64,000 bases of DNA from Rhododendron vialii (GCF_030253575.1 NC_080564.1:8600501-8664500), one strand, 5' to 3'. Positions 21,841 through 34,379 are shown, counted from the stretch's first letter. Notes: generated from the letters alone by a model not told the origin. Made by a program: numbers and translations.

Positions 21841-24604
21841 CGGGTAAATTTCACTGACCTCTCCTGAGGTTTCTGACACAAACCGAAACCTTCCCTAAAG
21901 TTTCTGAAATCTCAGTAACCTCCCTTACTTTAGCTGACATTACCAAAAATCTCCCTTCCGTTAATTTAACCTTAAATGACGTTAACTATTGTGACAAAAT
22001 GACATATATGCCCTCTACTTGTATTTCCATTTGCCCTCTACTGAATAATTCTTCCCCTTTGCAAAGAAATCCAACGGAAATTGCCGATTTGGATGCTGGC
22101 ATAAGCAAAGAACATAATGGGAGAGAAATAATTAAACCTCACTTGGGTGGGTTTGCATTAAAAAATTAAGAGTGAATTTTTTTTGTCTTTATTAAAAAAA
22201 TTGCATTTATTAGTTTTGCTTTTAATTTTTGACTTATTGTTTTGTGTCGACGAGAGGAATCAAAAATTGATCGAAAGTCTTAATTTTTCTAAGAAAGAAA
22301 AAAAGTAAGTCAAAAATACAATTTTTTTGACTATTTTTTTTTTTTGTCTTTTTAACGAAAATTATGAGTTGCGATTAAAAGTTTATACTTTTTTATTCTT
22401 TTCGCCAAGACGAATCAATAAGTCACAAAAAAATTGACGCAAAACTAAATGTAAAAAATTATTTGAATAGAGGAAAAAAAAAGTTACTCCCGACTTTTTA
22501 ATCCAATTGTGCTCTTATTCTGCATACGCAATTACTATTCAAATAAAATAAACATACACACATTTTTATATAAATTGGGCGAATTATTCTTTTTCGGCGA
22601 ATGGAGTGAGCAACACGCGAAATTGGTAAAATAAGGATAAAAATTGGTTGCGCTGTGGCAAAATTGGGTGCGGTGGTTTTGGGCAATTTTTATGATGGGG
22701 CATTGGCTGGTGATAAGGTGATGGAAGAGGTTTCTAGAGGTTTACAATTTATGCTGGGTTAGAGACCACTACAAGAAATTTAGGATCTCCCAACGGTTTT
22801 TTTAGCAACGGTTAAAAAACCCGTTGGTATAGATGGTGTATAGTAACGGTTTACAAAACGTTACTAGAAACAGGACTATAGCAACGGTTTTCATGTGACC
22901 GTTAGTAGATTACAACACTATAGCAACGGTTTTCATTAACCGTTGCTAAAAACTGGACTATAGCAACGGTTTTCATTAACCGTTGCTAAAAACTGACCTT
23001 TAGCAACGGTTTTCAATAACCGTTACTATAAACTGGTCTATAGCATCGGTTTTCATTAACCGTTACTAGAAACCGGATTTAAAAAAAAAGAATTAAAAAA
23101 AACCGGTTAGTATAGTATAAATATTAAAAGGTGTATAATTTTTCACAATTTATTGGCTAGCACAGTTGGTTCGCGCACGCGCACGCACACACGAGGTCGG
23201 AGGTTCGATTCTCAGGAGGAGCAAGAATATTTCGCCCACCACGCGGGCGCCACGTTAGCGCCACGCGGGCGACATGTGGCTGCCACGTCTGCGCCATGTG
23301 GAGGCTTACGTCACACAGTGGTTGGTTTTTAAAAAAATGAAAATTCCCTTTAGCAAACCATTGGTAAAAAAAATCTGTACCAATGCTCGTCAAAACCGTT
23401 GCTATACCTCTATAGCAACAGATATATTGCAATGGTTTGGCCAAACCGTTGGTATAGCCTAAACGGGTCTCTACCAACGGTTTTTGGGTTTTTTGGCAAC
23501 GCTTTCGACCGTTGCTATAGAACGATTTTCTTGTAGTGAGGTTTTGAGAGCTCATTGTCTATATTGAACAAGAAAAATGGATAGATTTGCTAAATACAAT
23601 AAGTTCATATTCTAGAATTTCTTATTTAAGACATTTTAGATTTTTTTAAATAACTAAGGTGTTCGGGCTAACTTAAGCGCACCTCGAATAATTCTAGGGG
23701 CCGAATCCTACCGCCCATTTGCAGGGAACCCAACTAAAGGTAGAAATGGGTGGTCCGAAAATAGTTGATTATACTTGAGAGATTTCAAACTTGAGACTCT
23801 AGAAAGGAGCAAACTCTTAAGTTTCAAATCTTGACAACCAGACTAACTCCTTGGGGTTTAAAACATTTTAGTTTTGCGTTCAATTTTTTTAGATTATTAA
23901 TTTATATCAAGCAAAGAAATAAAAAAATTTTAAAAATAGGAACTAAAATTGAAAGAATTAGAATAACAAAATATAATACTACTAAATAATATTTTGCTTT
24001 GTTTATGTCCTTAGTCAACTTTTAAAAGTCTGTCAAAAAAAAAACTTTTAAAAGGTTTTGATCATAATTTTTTACATTTTATGTTTCTCTTGTTGAAATG
24101 AATAAAAAATCCATCAAAAATTGACGCAAAACTACTAAGGCAAAAAAATATTTGAACAAAGACCCAAAAAAATCCAAAAGAATTATCATGCCAAACCACA
24201 CCTTAGTTTATTTTACAAAGTAACTAAAGAATTTGTTATTTTTCTTTTTTGAGCTTATTAATATAGTCATTATTATAAATATTTTCAATTAAATATTTGC
24301 ATTTGAAATAGAATAATTGATAGGGTCATATGCTTTCTATCTAATTATCCAAAATAAGTGGGCTTCATTGCGGCAAAATTAGAATTTGAATTGTAATATG
24401 GGTAGAAGAACACATGGGTTTAGAAGATTTAGAGAGGTCAAAGGGCATTTTTGGCAGTTCAAAGCACATAATATGACATCATCAGCAACTTTTGTTAGCA
24501 TATGTAACGTCTGGTAACAGAGGGGGACTTTTGGTAATGTCAGCAAAAGTAAGGGAGGTTACTGAGATTTCAGAAACCTCAGGGGAGGTCAGTGAAATTT
24601 ACCC
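21841..24604. mobile_element. Mutator-like element with about 120-bp terminal repeats
   Basis: Inverted ends CGGGTAAATTTCACTGACCT and the reverse of GAAATTTACCC extend through gaggtttctgaaatctcagt and on for over 100 bp. The target duplication is TTGAATTGT/TTGAATTCT (21832-21840 and 24605-24613, one mismatch), 9 bp as for Mutator. No transposase is recognisable. The interior is AT-rich, contains two TTTGACGCAAAA-family MITEs and the CACTA insertion 22767-23538. Confidence 0.75.
22767..23538. mobile_element. Non-autonomous CACTA element
   Basis: Ends CACTACAAGAAA and TTTTCTTGTAGTG are exact CACTA-type termini. Subterminal arrays of tagcaacggttttcattaac and its reverse occur on both sides. 772 bp. 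A matching 3-bp duplication is not evident. The centre (23156-23215) contains tRNA-like A and B boxes. Confidence 0.88.
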
Positions 24605-25060
24605 TTGAATTCTCTCTCGTCCAAGCGTCCCTCCGGGTCATGGCTTCGCTGTTGGTGACGATTACACATTAGAAATGGCTTTTAATTGAAAGGACCACAA
24701 TCGGAAAGCGACGATGTCCTCACGACCATGCCCCATGCAGAGAATTACGATGAGTAGTGTTCCTTTTTTTAAAAATCTTGTGAGGGTTTTTGGCAGATGC
24801 ATTTATGCATCATGTAAGTTTTAATTGTTTTTTTCCTGAAAAAATAATAGCGCATATATATATATATATATTGGTTGAGAAAATGCACTTTTTTGTTGTT
24901 GTAAAATATGACATTCAAAAAGGATGGAGGAAGTGTATATCGTCTCCGTTACTTTATTAAAGTCCCTCTTAATTTGGTTGATAAAAACAAATACTAAAAT
25001 CATAAAAGACGAAACTCGATCGATACTAAAAATTTCAAAGAAAAAATATAACATCACTAT
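24605..25060 (-). other. 3' flank of MYB copy 3
   Basis: Matches the 3' flanks of copies 4 (50600-51439) and 5 (8230-8610) through tctctcgtccaag, tcctcacgaccatgc, gagggtttttggc and gaaaatgcactttttt. No gene. Confidence 0.6.
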
Positions 25061-26632
25061 ATTACTTGATCATCTCCTAAAATATTCCAAAGGTCCATAT
25101 TATCCATAAAAAAGTCACTCCAATCATTCTGATCATCTTCTTGAACGCAGTTGAAAGAATCACCATCAGCTCTTTACATGCCTAATTTTACCTTTTCACC
25201 CCCACCCTCCATAATCACTTCCTCATTGGTCCTTGATATAATTCCTCTGTTAATATCAGGATCAGACAACATGTTATCCCACCAAAATATTCCGTCATCA
25301 TCCCCCGATGAAGGAAGGGCTTGGAGAAATTCTCTCTCGTTTGATCAGTTTTATCCGTAATGATAGTTTTACCCATCAGCCAAGGTAGATTCTTCGAGAA
25401 GGTTCGAGGTTGAAGTCGTATGACTTTGGTTTTTTCCATCGTGCCCTGGGTCATTTTTGATTTCTATACATCTTCTCTTTGATCATTCGGTTTCTTGTGC
25501 AAATGGGTATTCTAGTAATTCTTGACATCATTCGATGTTCTTCCTAGAAGTCTACCCGCAATTAGCGACCATCTGTTTAAAGAGAAGAACCAATTGATGT
25601 GTTGAATATGAAAGTCTTGATATCATTCTTTTACATTCTTATATTTTAAAATTTTAACACTTCCATCATAAAATCCTCACACATATTGGGACAAAACAGT
25701 CAACGTAGTCTTTGGAATTTTCATTTTCTTAATAGCTTGCTTTTCGAAATGGAAAAATTTCTTTCTCAAAATTACAACATAATAAAGAAAACGTGTAACT
25801 AAGAGCATCTCCAATAGGGATAACAAACAAAATTGCATTCCAAGAGACTCTTCAAAGTCCAAAAGTTTTAATAATCCTTTGATTTGGGGGACTCACTTTG
25901 CCAAAGATTTCATTAATTCACCTATTGTATATGCTATAAATCTGATGATGTGACCATTTGAAGAGTTATAAAGAGTTATTCTCTTTTATTTATAAATAAC
26001 TCTTCAATCATTGAGAAAAAGATGACATCAAGACAGTGTAACAAGTTACTACTCCTTTTTGTAGTACATTTTGTTGATATAGCTCTTAAATTATAGGAGT
26101 AAGTTTATTTTAAATCTTACTATCTCCACTCTACATAATACTTAAGTGTGCCACATACAAAACCAAAAAGACAGCCATGGAGCTAGAGAATTAAAACAAC
26201 AAACCCTCCTCATTTTGACTAAAGCTTTTGGTTGTTGTGGTTTTTGGAAAGGCCACGTGTATGAGTTTTGTGTTAAAAGTCAATTTTTTGGGCTTTATCT
26301 TGGACATTTCAAAAAATATTTGGATAAACGTCATAATTTTTTACTTTTTTGATTCATTTTGATGAGACGAATCAATAATCTACAAAAGTCAGACGCAAAA
26401 CTAACAAACGTAAAAGAAATTTGAATAAGAATTAATAAAACAAGAAAAAGCCAAAATCTTAGTGGTTTTTTTTTTTTTCTCGGCAAAATCTTAGTATTGA
26501 TTAGCATTTTTTTGTAAAACAAGAATAATCATTAAAACAAATTTAAAGGCAAGGCCGTCAATGAGCATGAGTGGGAATATTGGTTTAGCTAGGTTATATG
26601 AAGACAAAGGCAAAAAGCCTTACCAAAAAAGG

Positions 26633-26638
<6 letters not shown>

Positions 26639-26672
<34 letters not shown>
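26639..26672. repeat. (GA)n microsatellite in copy 3 intron 2
   Basis: About 17 GA units on the plus strand, about 20 bp from the exon 2 boundary at 26694. It is the homologue of the tract in copies 2 and 4. Confidence 0.95.
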
Positions 26673-26675
<3 letters not shown>

Positions 26676-26846
26676 GTGCACAAACGCACTTGCCTATTGC
26701 CAAGCAGTTTATGAAGTCTGATAATGAGATCAACTTCATCCACAGCAAAATTTCCTCTTTATATTTGGCCTCAAGTAATTCAACCATCTCAGCCGACAAC
26801 TTTTCCTGCATCTATTTAAACCTGTAATACAAAAAATGAAAAGAAT

Positions 26847-27682
26847 TGTAACAACCCAAATCCATAAGCTCCATAACATAAAGTAACGAATTACTAATCA
26901 TTTATTCCAAAAGAATATCTTTTACAGCAATGTTTTAAATAATAAAACAACCTAACGAGCCTAAACTCCAAATGCTCATCCCGCACCACCGTCCTCGCGC
27001 CAGCAGCCAACCTGCAACACGTACCCCCAGGAAGTATACCATACAACAAGAATAGGTATATTCACAATAAATGAGACCAACCAACTATTGACACAGAGTC
27101 ATCAACAAATCACATAATACGACCTCATATCAGGTCCTCCTTGATCTGTATATGACCAGTGACCCGCCTCACTTACCACACCCAATCTATAATGAGGCTT
27201 CTCGGGCTATTAGCACAGTAGGTAACTTCACTCGATCACATACTAAATAGTTCCACGACACCCAGCCCCCGTACATAACACATAACTCAGATCCAACAAT
27301 GAATTCAGATGATTCAATAAATAGCATAACGATCGAGCAGAATACAAATGCAGGCCAAAGGAATACTCCGGAGATTTAGAACATATTATATACTTCCTGG
27401 TTTGGGTACCTTAATCGGCGATCACAACCGTTGAACACGTAGACTTCAATACCGGCCGGTAACCATATACTCAAATATCGGCTCAAACGGACATCATCTC
27501 ATCGTTGGATTTTTAACAAAGGCCACAACCTTCAACTTGTTCTGCTATAAACTCACGTACTGCCTCCCCTAAGTTTCCTTCCTCCAAAGCATTCTACTAA
27601 TAACTGAAAGTCTTGCTCATAAGTTTATTAAAACCAAGAATGCTGATACACATTTTTTAGAATGTATTTTATGGGTGTTACA
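26847..27682. mobile_element. Solo LTR in MYB copy 3 intron 1
   Basis: Starts TGTAACAACCC and ends GGGTGTTACA, flanked by AGAAT on both sides (26842-26846 and 27683-27687). The same intron in copies 1 and 4 reads gaaaagaatgct without the insert. 836 bp, no gag/pol. A second copy of the right flank (caagaatgctgatacacatt) lies just inside the right end at about 27635. Confidence 0.85.
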
Positions 27683-27744
27683 AGAATGCTGATACACATT
27701 TTTTTCTCTCTAAAGAATTACTATCACAAAAAAGAAAAGAATGC

Positions 27745-27745
<1 letters not shown>

Positions 27746-27783
<38 letters not shown>

Positions 27784-27797
27784 GGCCGGCCTTTAGC

Positions 27798-27839
<42 letters not shown>

Positions 27840-27840
27840 G
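27746..27840. repeat. Duplicated (AAT)n plus GGCCGGCC block
   Basis: Two successive AAT arrays, each followed by aaggccggcctttagct, form a tandem duplication of the array together with its flank. Confidence 0.9.
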
Positions 27841-28619
27841 GCCGGCCTTTAGCTTTAATTCATTATTTTAGATTTTTTGAGTTTACTTTTAACTTTCATT
27901 ACTACAAGAAATTAGCATTTCTGCGAGGAAATTTTTAGTGAGGATGTCTATTTCCTCGCTAAAGGAAGAGTTTTTGCGAGAAAATTATTGTTTCCTCGCG
28001 AATGGTGTTTTTTTGCGTGGAAGGCATATTTTCCTCGCTATTTACTTGTCGCTAAAGAGTATTTGCGACGAAGTTTCAAAATTCCTCGCTAATTGTTGTC
28101 GCAAAAAATGTGGCGGGAATTTTTTATGTAGGCGGGAAAAATGAATTTGCGAGGAAATACAGTATTTTGTCGCCAAAAGCCTGTAGTGACTTTTTGTGGC
28201 AAACTTATTGGAACGCTAAAGTTGAAAACCTTTTGCGAGGAATTAGTTTTCTCGTAAAAATATTGGTTATTTGCAAGGAAATAAAGAATTCGTAGCTAAA
28301 GACTATGGTTATTTTTTGCGGGAAATTGTGTTCCTCGCAAAAAATCATTTTTTAGCTAGAAAATAATAAATTTGTCGCTATAAGTCTAAACTTCCTTTTT
28401 GTGGCTATGTTAGTCCATGCAATAGTTAAAAGCATAGTTTGTGAGGAATCGGCGTTACTGCAAAAAGAAATTAACACGTCCAAAGAAATTAAAGTCTTAT
28501 AGTGCACCGCATGAGGACTTCTTTTGCGATCAAAATCGTCTATTTTTTTCGTAATATGGACTAAATCACTTTGTACCAAGAATGAAGTTGATCGCGTATC
28601 GTTAGACACTTGATCAGAC

Positions 28620-29590
28620 TTAAAATTTTCATTTTATTAAAAAATTTGCATACCGATGAAGGGGTTTTTCTAAACCAATTGAGCCAAAAATTCACGTGAA
28701 TGATTTAATCGACAAGCTCAAGGAAATCAACGGTATCGATCGTCATGATTGTGTTGTAGTTACGTGGCTACTGTACATTCGCCTACAGCACACGACTTAG
28801 TTTACGATCAAGTAAGTTAAACGTATAAATTCTCAAGGTCATTGTTGAATCTATTATTATAATGGATGATCTAAACCGTTAGAATTTCATATTCTACCAA
28901 TTCAATTAGTGTCACCCAAATAGAAGATCATCGGATATCAACAATTACTTGATCGGAAGACATTCAATGCGTCCGGAGGTATTAAAGTCTCATAATATAC
29001 CACCCGAACACCACTCGAGGTATTTATTCGCGATTAAAACCGTCTATCATTTGTACCTTGTACTGCTGATCATTCCTACCGAAAATAAGATTAACGAACA
29101 CATGTAACCACCATATTGGAATAGGTTATTCATGCCAAAAAAAAATGATTAGACTCATCTAATTTTTTTTATTGTGTAAAAGTATTTCGAATGAGGTAGT
29201 TGCGGATGTCCGATCAATTTGAACTTTTGTGTGAAGATTCAATTTGACGATTTCTGCAACATGAATGATTTGGATAATCGAGTAGGGATCCGGATCACTA
29301 TAAGAAAATGTGGTGCGATTATGCACGTCAATCGTTCCAGAAACACCCGCGAAATTTCATCCCTCCTAAAACACCGTCGTCTATGGTATACCCAAAATCA
29401 TATTTCCCTCCTCCTTTTTCACTTTCTTTTGAACTACCCTCCAAAATTTTCCTCCGCCCCCAAAACGAAAATCCCTTGAGGGTTAAGACGAAAAGCCCCA
29501 AATCCTGATTTATTTCTAATCGTCGTCGATCTCTCACCGGCATCTTCACTAGTTGTCCATCTCTCACTGTCCGTCGCAGGTACACACGAT
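28620..29590. other. CACTA interior, no recognised gene
   Basis: AT-rich DNA with no family I recognise. 29390-29580 is CT-rich and resembles a 5' leader ending in tccgtcgcag next to gtacac, as if from a captured gene. The minus-strand frame across 29328-29816 depends on the TG repeat and is not credible. Confidence 0.35.

Positions 29591-29593
<3 letters not shown>

Positions 29594-29627
<34 letters not shown>
29594..29627. repeat. (TG)n microsatellite
   Basis: About 16 TG units inside the CACTA element. Confidence 0.97.
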
Positions 29628-29629
<2 letters not shown>

Positions 29630-30713
29630 GTCGTAACGCGATTTGGAGCACACACATGCACAGGGTATGGTTTATCTCAAGTTCTGGGTTCGATCTCTCT
29701 GAATCTGAAGCTCTTCTGTTGCCGCCGTTGCTAGAGTCGTTTGACAGCATGAAGTACGGAGTTTTTGAGCGAAAATCCAGAAGTACTGTATGTCGATCCA
29801 TCCGTGGTTTATACAAGTCCTCGAAGCCGGTGTGTGTCAGTAGACTAAACAGGTAGAAGATCTAAAGCAAAACCCCAAATTGGTTGTTCGAATAAGAGGA
29901 TAATCGGGTTAGTATTGACAATTTCTCTTGCGTGGGCTAAATTACTGCTCTCTATCTCTCTCTCTGCGTTCATTTTTTTGAACGCATTCCAGGTGTTTGA
30001 TTAAATGTTGATGTTGCTACTAAGTATATCATATCTGAAGCTCAACAGAAAAATATGGAGAATTCTTGATTGGATTCCTAGATTCTGGTAATTGGTTGTT
30101 TGCAGTTCTGATTTTAGAATGTGCCAAGGAATGCTTACCTATTTCCAATCTATGTAGAACAACGTGCATTTGGAATGTAATATTTCGGGAATCAATTATA
30201 ATACATCTGATACAAAATTATATTTTTTTGGAAGTGCTTAGTTGTAGCAAACTCACACGTGCAAACCAATGTGGAAAAGAAATATGGAAACTAAAAGATC
30301 TTAATGTGTTAATTAGCCTCACAGTTTGTTGAGCTTGGATGTGTGTCCTTACTGTAAGTTTTTCAGCATTTCTAAACAAGTGTTTGATAAAATGTGCCAA
30401 CTATAATAGCCTTATGGTTTCGTTCATTTTTTTGTGTAATTATTTTCCAGAATCTTCGGCAGAATCGGTCCCTCACTTTAAGCCAATTTCTACCAAAATC
30501 TTATGAACTCGAGGTACGTAAAAACCATTCTTTTTTAAGTGCAAGTCCAATGTTACAGCTGTGAACCCTTCTTTCATAATGGGAAGACAACTTTGCATTG
30601 CTGGGATCCTATAGCTATAATCCTTCCTTTTGCTTTGTTACTTTCATTCCGTTCAAGGGATTTGGCTTGCTACTTTTAGATTAAAAGCTCACTCCACAAT
30701 TCATTTACTGGTT

Positions 30714-32110
30714 CTAGAAGAGTGGAGCAAACCTGTTGTTCCTCTGAAGTAATTGGAGTTCCTTAGCCTCTGTTTCAATCATCTTTCTCATTCTCATGGC
30801 AGCAGTGTCTTTGTAGTCAATCCCCAAGATGGTACCAGCTGAGATAGTAAGCTGTAGTTCTTTATCCACTAAGTTTTGTAGTTGCTCCTGTGAGGTACTG
30901 ATGTACGTTTCATCATCAGAATTAACACCATTAGAACTCATGCATTCTTCATACATTTGGCTTCTAACTATTTTCCTGATATTTCTTGAGTTTAGATCCA
31001 CTTCTAGTTCAATTCCTGGCACTTGAGAAGGTCTTTCAATCACCACTGGGTCGTATGTCAACATTGCAATCCTTTCCATTTCCTCCTATTGTCTTACTAA
31101 ATCATTTCCTCTTATTTCTTCTTGGGCTTCACTGACTTGGGCTTTGTTAGTACTCTCTGAGGCTTGACTTTCTACTTGTGATGGGCTTTGTGAGTCTTGA
31201 ACTAAAAAGTCCAGACCCTGATAGGAATTTGAATTAGTATCATTGATATCAACCACCTTTTTTGAAATACCTGATCTGCCGTCCTTGGTAATGAGGAAAG
31301 TTGGACCTTGTTCCCTGTTACAATTAATGTAGCGGCTGTCCCTTCAGTTTCTTCTTCTGTTCGTGCCTGACGAGGTACCCTTCAAGAGGAGCATATCAGG
31401 GTTCAAACTAGGTGCATTAATGGACTTCTTGTCAGCTTCTGACTTCCCCTGAATTGCCAAATCATCCACTTGTTTCTTGCCCCCAGTGCAATCATCATCC
31501 ACCTCCTCATTTGTTCCGTCCACGTCATCATCTTCTTCCCCTGTAGGCCTTGGACCAGAACTTGAGAACTGTGAGCTTGATGTAACTACCCTGAACGAAT
31601 CTTCTTCTTCCACTCTAACCATATACTTAGAACCATCAACAACCACTTGAACTTCACCTTCAATCTTTTTAGAAATTTTGTAGCTATAAGAAATCGACCT
31701 TTATCAAAAGAGGCTTCTTTCAGTGTGCTATCATCCAGTTCGATAAAATAACCCCAATTACTGGCTATTGCTTTAAAGGAAGGAACATTCCAAGCATTAA
31801 GGGGCATACCAAAGCAAGCTGCCCATACAAAAAAAAAAAGCTGCCCATACAAATCTTGTTTAGCTGATTCACCATTCCAGGTACTGATCTCTTCAAACCA
31901 TCCCATTAGCCAGTTTTTCTTTATAACTTCATTTCTGATTCCTCATTTTGAAAGGATAAAATCAGAAATCTTCCACCCATAGGTCTTACTTGAATGTTTT
32001 CAATATTCTCTCTTTTGAACAGATCCTTCATTTCCTGAGCTGAGATTAATCTCCTCAATTTGCCAATTGCACTTCTGAATGGTGGTCTTTGGCTTATTGA
32101 TGATCTCCTA
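30714..32110 (-). pseudogene. LINE ORF1 (DUF4283) fragment carried in the CACTA element
   Basis: Reading the minus strand downward from 32110: PMGGRFLILSFQNEE, then WFEEISTWNGES, then FVWAACFGMPLNAWNVPSF and FDKGRFLIATKF. In a second frame follow VVDGSKYMVRVEEEDSFRV and an acidic tail (31344-31646). 30714-31079 is a further open stretch ending RNNRFAPLF. This order is the DUF4283 ORF1 of plant LINEs. Frame changes and stops (for example near 31590 and 31920) show decay. ORF2 (endonuclease/reverse transcriptase) is absent, so it is either a 5' piece captured by the CACTA element or a truncated insertion. Confidence 0.7.
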
Positions 32111-32364
32111 TAATTTGATCCCTTCTTTCTTTCTTTCTTGAGAGAGAGAGAGAGAGAGAGAATAATAACCTTTGTTTAGTTTCTAATTTGCCAAGTCAGA
32201 CTAAAAGAATTCAAGGGAAACAAGTTTATTAGTACTTCTACTTCACATTCCTTAATTTTCATTTGCTTCTCGGAAACATCATCAATAAACTAGGACAAGT
32301 CAGTGGAGCTTGAAAGAATCTCGAGCAAAATGATACAAATCACGTAAAACACTTGCATGATTTT

Positions 32365-32605
32365 TTGTTGTAGGCAACGAGGTGCACAAAAGTGAAATGG
32401 AAGAAAAGCGAAGGACGCATTGGAAGGAAAGAGTACGTCGAATCGCGATGCTTCGGATCCGTAAGTATTCCTTTATTATGCAGAGCACTGGCTGATGTGC
32501 TTAGATGTACTTATGTTTTTAAATGCAGCGCACTAGCTGGTGTGCTTAGATTTTTTTTGATTTCGTTGATGCAGAGCACTAACTAACTGGTGTGCTTAAA
32601 TTTTA
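32365..32605 (+). other. Possible captured exon plus threefold repeat in CACTA interior
   Basis: A stretch between an acceptor-like tgttgtag (32372) and a donor-like GTAAGT (about 32461) reads open. It is followed by three copies of tgcagagcactggctggtgtgcttag-like sequence (about 32480, 32525 and 32570). I do not recognise a protein; this is weak evidence of gene capture. Confidence 0.25.
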
Positions 32606-34099
32606 AAATGTTGGTTCTTATCTTATTCCTTTAGTGTTGAGGGTGCATGAGAGAATAGTTGGTTGATTGTTGAACACTGTTTTTTTACTTTGTAAACTGT
32701 TGTATGATTTTGGGATCATGTTTGAAGCATTTTAGAAAAAAAACGGTTTCTTAAAGAAGTTGGGTTCATGGATAGAATTGGTCAGTAGCACGGAAGGGTA
32801 ATTTATTTTCGTTGTGTTCAGAACATGTTGCGTTGTGCCTTTAGACACAAATAATTGACTAGATAGAAGGTAGAGAAGGATAATTCATTGGCGGGGGAGG
32901 CCAACAGCTATAATTCAGTTAAGGGGCTAAAAGGGAAAATTCTATTGCTGCTTCATTTCTTGTGGTTAAGTCACAATCTATGTGTTAAACTACTAGGGAT
33001 ATTCATGTTTATTAGTGATGACATATTGCAATCAATTATTACTCATGACTATAATTTGTAAAGCTTTTTATTGTGTTACATGCAGATTGCTCAACAATTG
33101 ATGGTGATCATTTGGTAGATGAAGATACAATGTAGTAGGAGATATGAAATGAACAATGTTTTGGAGGGACAAAACTGCCTTTTGTCTTACGTTTTGGTAC
33201 TACTAGATGGAAGAAGGATGTCTTTTAGTTTTTGGTATATGGCAGTACACATTATATATAGACCTTGGATTGTGGTTTTTGCCATTGACGCTTGATGTTA
33301 TGTTCGGGGGGGTTTTTGGCTTTTGTTTTGGGTATTGAAGAAGATTAAGGTTAAGATACCGTGTTTTGACTTATGTTAACTGGTTTAAGTTAATGTTATT
33401 CTATTGCCTTTGAGTTTGATGAATTATGTCTTTGAAATCATGACAGGAAGCAAAAGAAAACATCTAGCAACTAGTATTTTTGTGTGATGATTTAGTTTGT
33501 AGCAAAAAGAACTATTTTTGTCAAAAAATTCCTTGCTATAAGAAATTCCTTTTTTGCGAGGGGCAAGTTTTCTAGCAAAAAGGATTTACCGGTTTGTCAA
33601 AAGAAATCGTCTTTGACGAGGTATTTCTTCCTCGCAAAAAGAAATCACTTTCTGCGACAAAAATATTCCTTGCAAAAAGCAAGACTTATTTTGGCAGGAA
33701 TAGTCTTTTGCGAGAAATCTATTCCTCGCCAAAATATTTATTGTTTTAGCGAGGAAGCACTTTGTCGCCAATGAGATATTTTTTGCAAGGAACTGCCCAC
33801 TTTTGGTGACTAATTCGTTTACTACTAGCGTTCAATTAATTTCCTCGCTAAACGGTGTACTCAATTGCGACAAAGTCAATTTCTCGCAAAATGTATTCTT
33901 TTTGCGAGGGAAAAAAAATTCCTCGCAAAAGAGAATCGGAGACTATATTTTTGCGAGGAACTGACGACGAATGAAATTTCCTCGCAAAAGGCTTTTGGCA
34001 AGGAACAATTCGGATTTTGCGAGGAATTATGGTCCTCGCAAAAAGCCTGATTTCTTGTACAACGAAATCAAAAAAAATCTTGACGATAAAAGTATAATA

Positions 34100-34375
34100 C
34101 AATGTGTGGCCCGTGATTCTTTGATCTGTAATCCTCATCTGTTGGCTCGTGGGTTTTCTAGTCTTCTTGCCCAGTCCTGGACAATGAACGCACGACTAAG
34201 ACTTGGCCGGGGTTGTCCGGCAAGGCCCTCCGGTGTGAGGATCAGAATGTGCAGAGAATCAAGTGAGAGATTAGGGTTTTTTGGATTGTGTCGAGTGTCT
34301 GTCGAGCATACCTTTTTAGGGTCATCCCTCCAGTATTTATAGAGTCTCCTTAGCTTGCTCTCTGTGGGGGTTCGG
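34100..34375 (-). mobile_element. LTR-like fragment replacing MYB copy 3 exon 1
   Basis: On the minus strand a TATAAATAC (about 34332-34340) is followed by a leader-like sequence with ggtatgctcgacagacactc and a G/C-richer tail, as in the U3/R junction of a retrotransposon LTR. No termini are found on either side. It lies exactly where exon 1 should be. Confidence 0.35.
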
Positions 34376-34379
34376 ATTT

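Larger units (their letters stand above)
27900..34062. mobile_element. Large non-autonomous CACTA element in MYB copy 3 intron 1
   Basis: Ends ACTACAAGAAAT (left, first base changed) and ATTTCTTGTA (right, last bases eroded) are CACTA termini. Dense subterminal repeats of TTTGCGAGGAA and its reverse occur at 27919-28340 and again at 33540-34045, the arrangement bound by the element's own regulatory protein in known En/Spm elements. Interruption of the MYB intron is clear: aactttcatt is on the left and cttgacgataaaagtataat on the right, contiguous apart from few bases in copy 4. The 6.2 kb interior has no recognisable transposase. It holds a LINE ORF1 fragment (30714-32110), a TG repeat and gene-like but unassigned pieces. 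Confidence 0.85.
25061..34375 (-). pseudogene. R2R3-MYB copy 3, exon 1 lost, frameshifted, transposon-laden
   Basis: Exon 3 is the complement of about 25061-25572. It keeps SG6-like [16 protein letters not shown] (the RPRPRTF core is changed to RLQPRTF), but a deletion near 25310 shifts the frame. Exon 2 is the complement of 26694-26821, 128 nt instead of 130; a 2-nt loss in the NIKRGNF stretch shifts R3 out of frame. It is followed by a textbook AG/GCAAGT junction. Intron 1 holds the solo LTR 26847-27682, an AAT repeat, and the CACTA element 27900-34062. Past the CACTA the intron resumes only briefly (cttgacgataaaagtataat), then foreign DNA (34100-34375) occupies the place of exon 1, and MYB upstream DNA starts at about 34380. 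No product is possible. Confidence 0.85.

Noticed and set aside
22795..23520. Regular repeats resembling a CRISPR-like or satellite array (tagcaacggttttcattaac)
   Set aside because: They are inverted and direct subterminal repeats of a CACTA element with clear CACTACAAG ends.
29328..29816. 162-aa minus-strand open frame, the second longest in the window
   Set aside because: It runs through a TG microsatellite giving poly-Thr-His and has no known domain; it lies inside a CACTA element.
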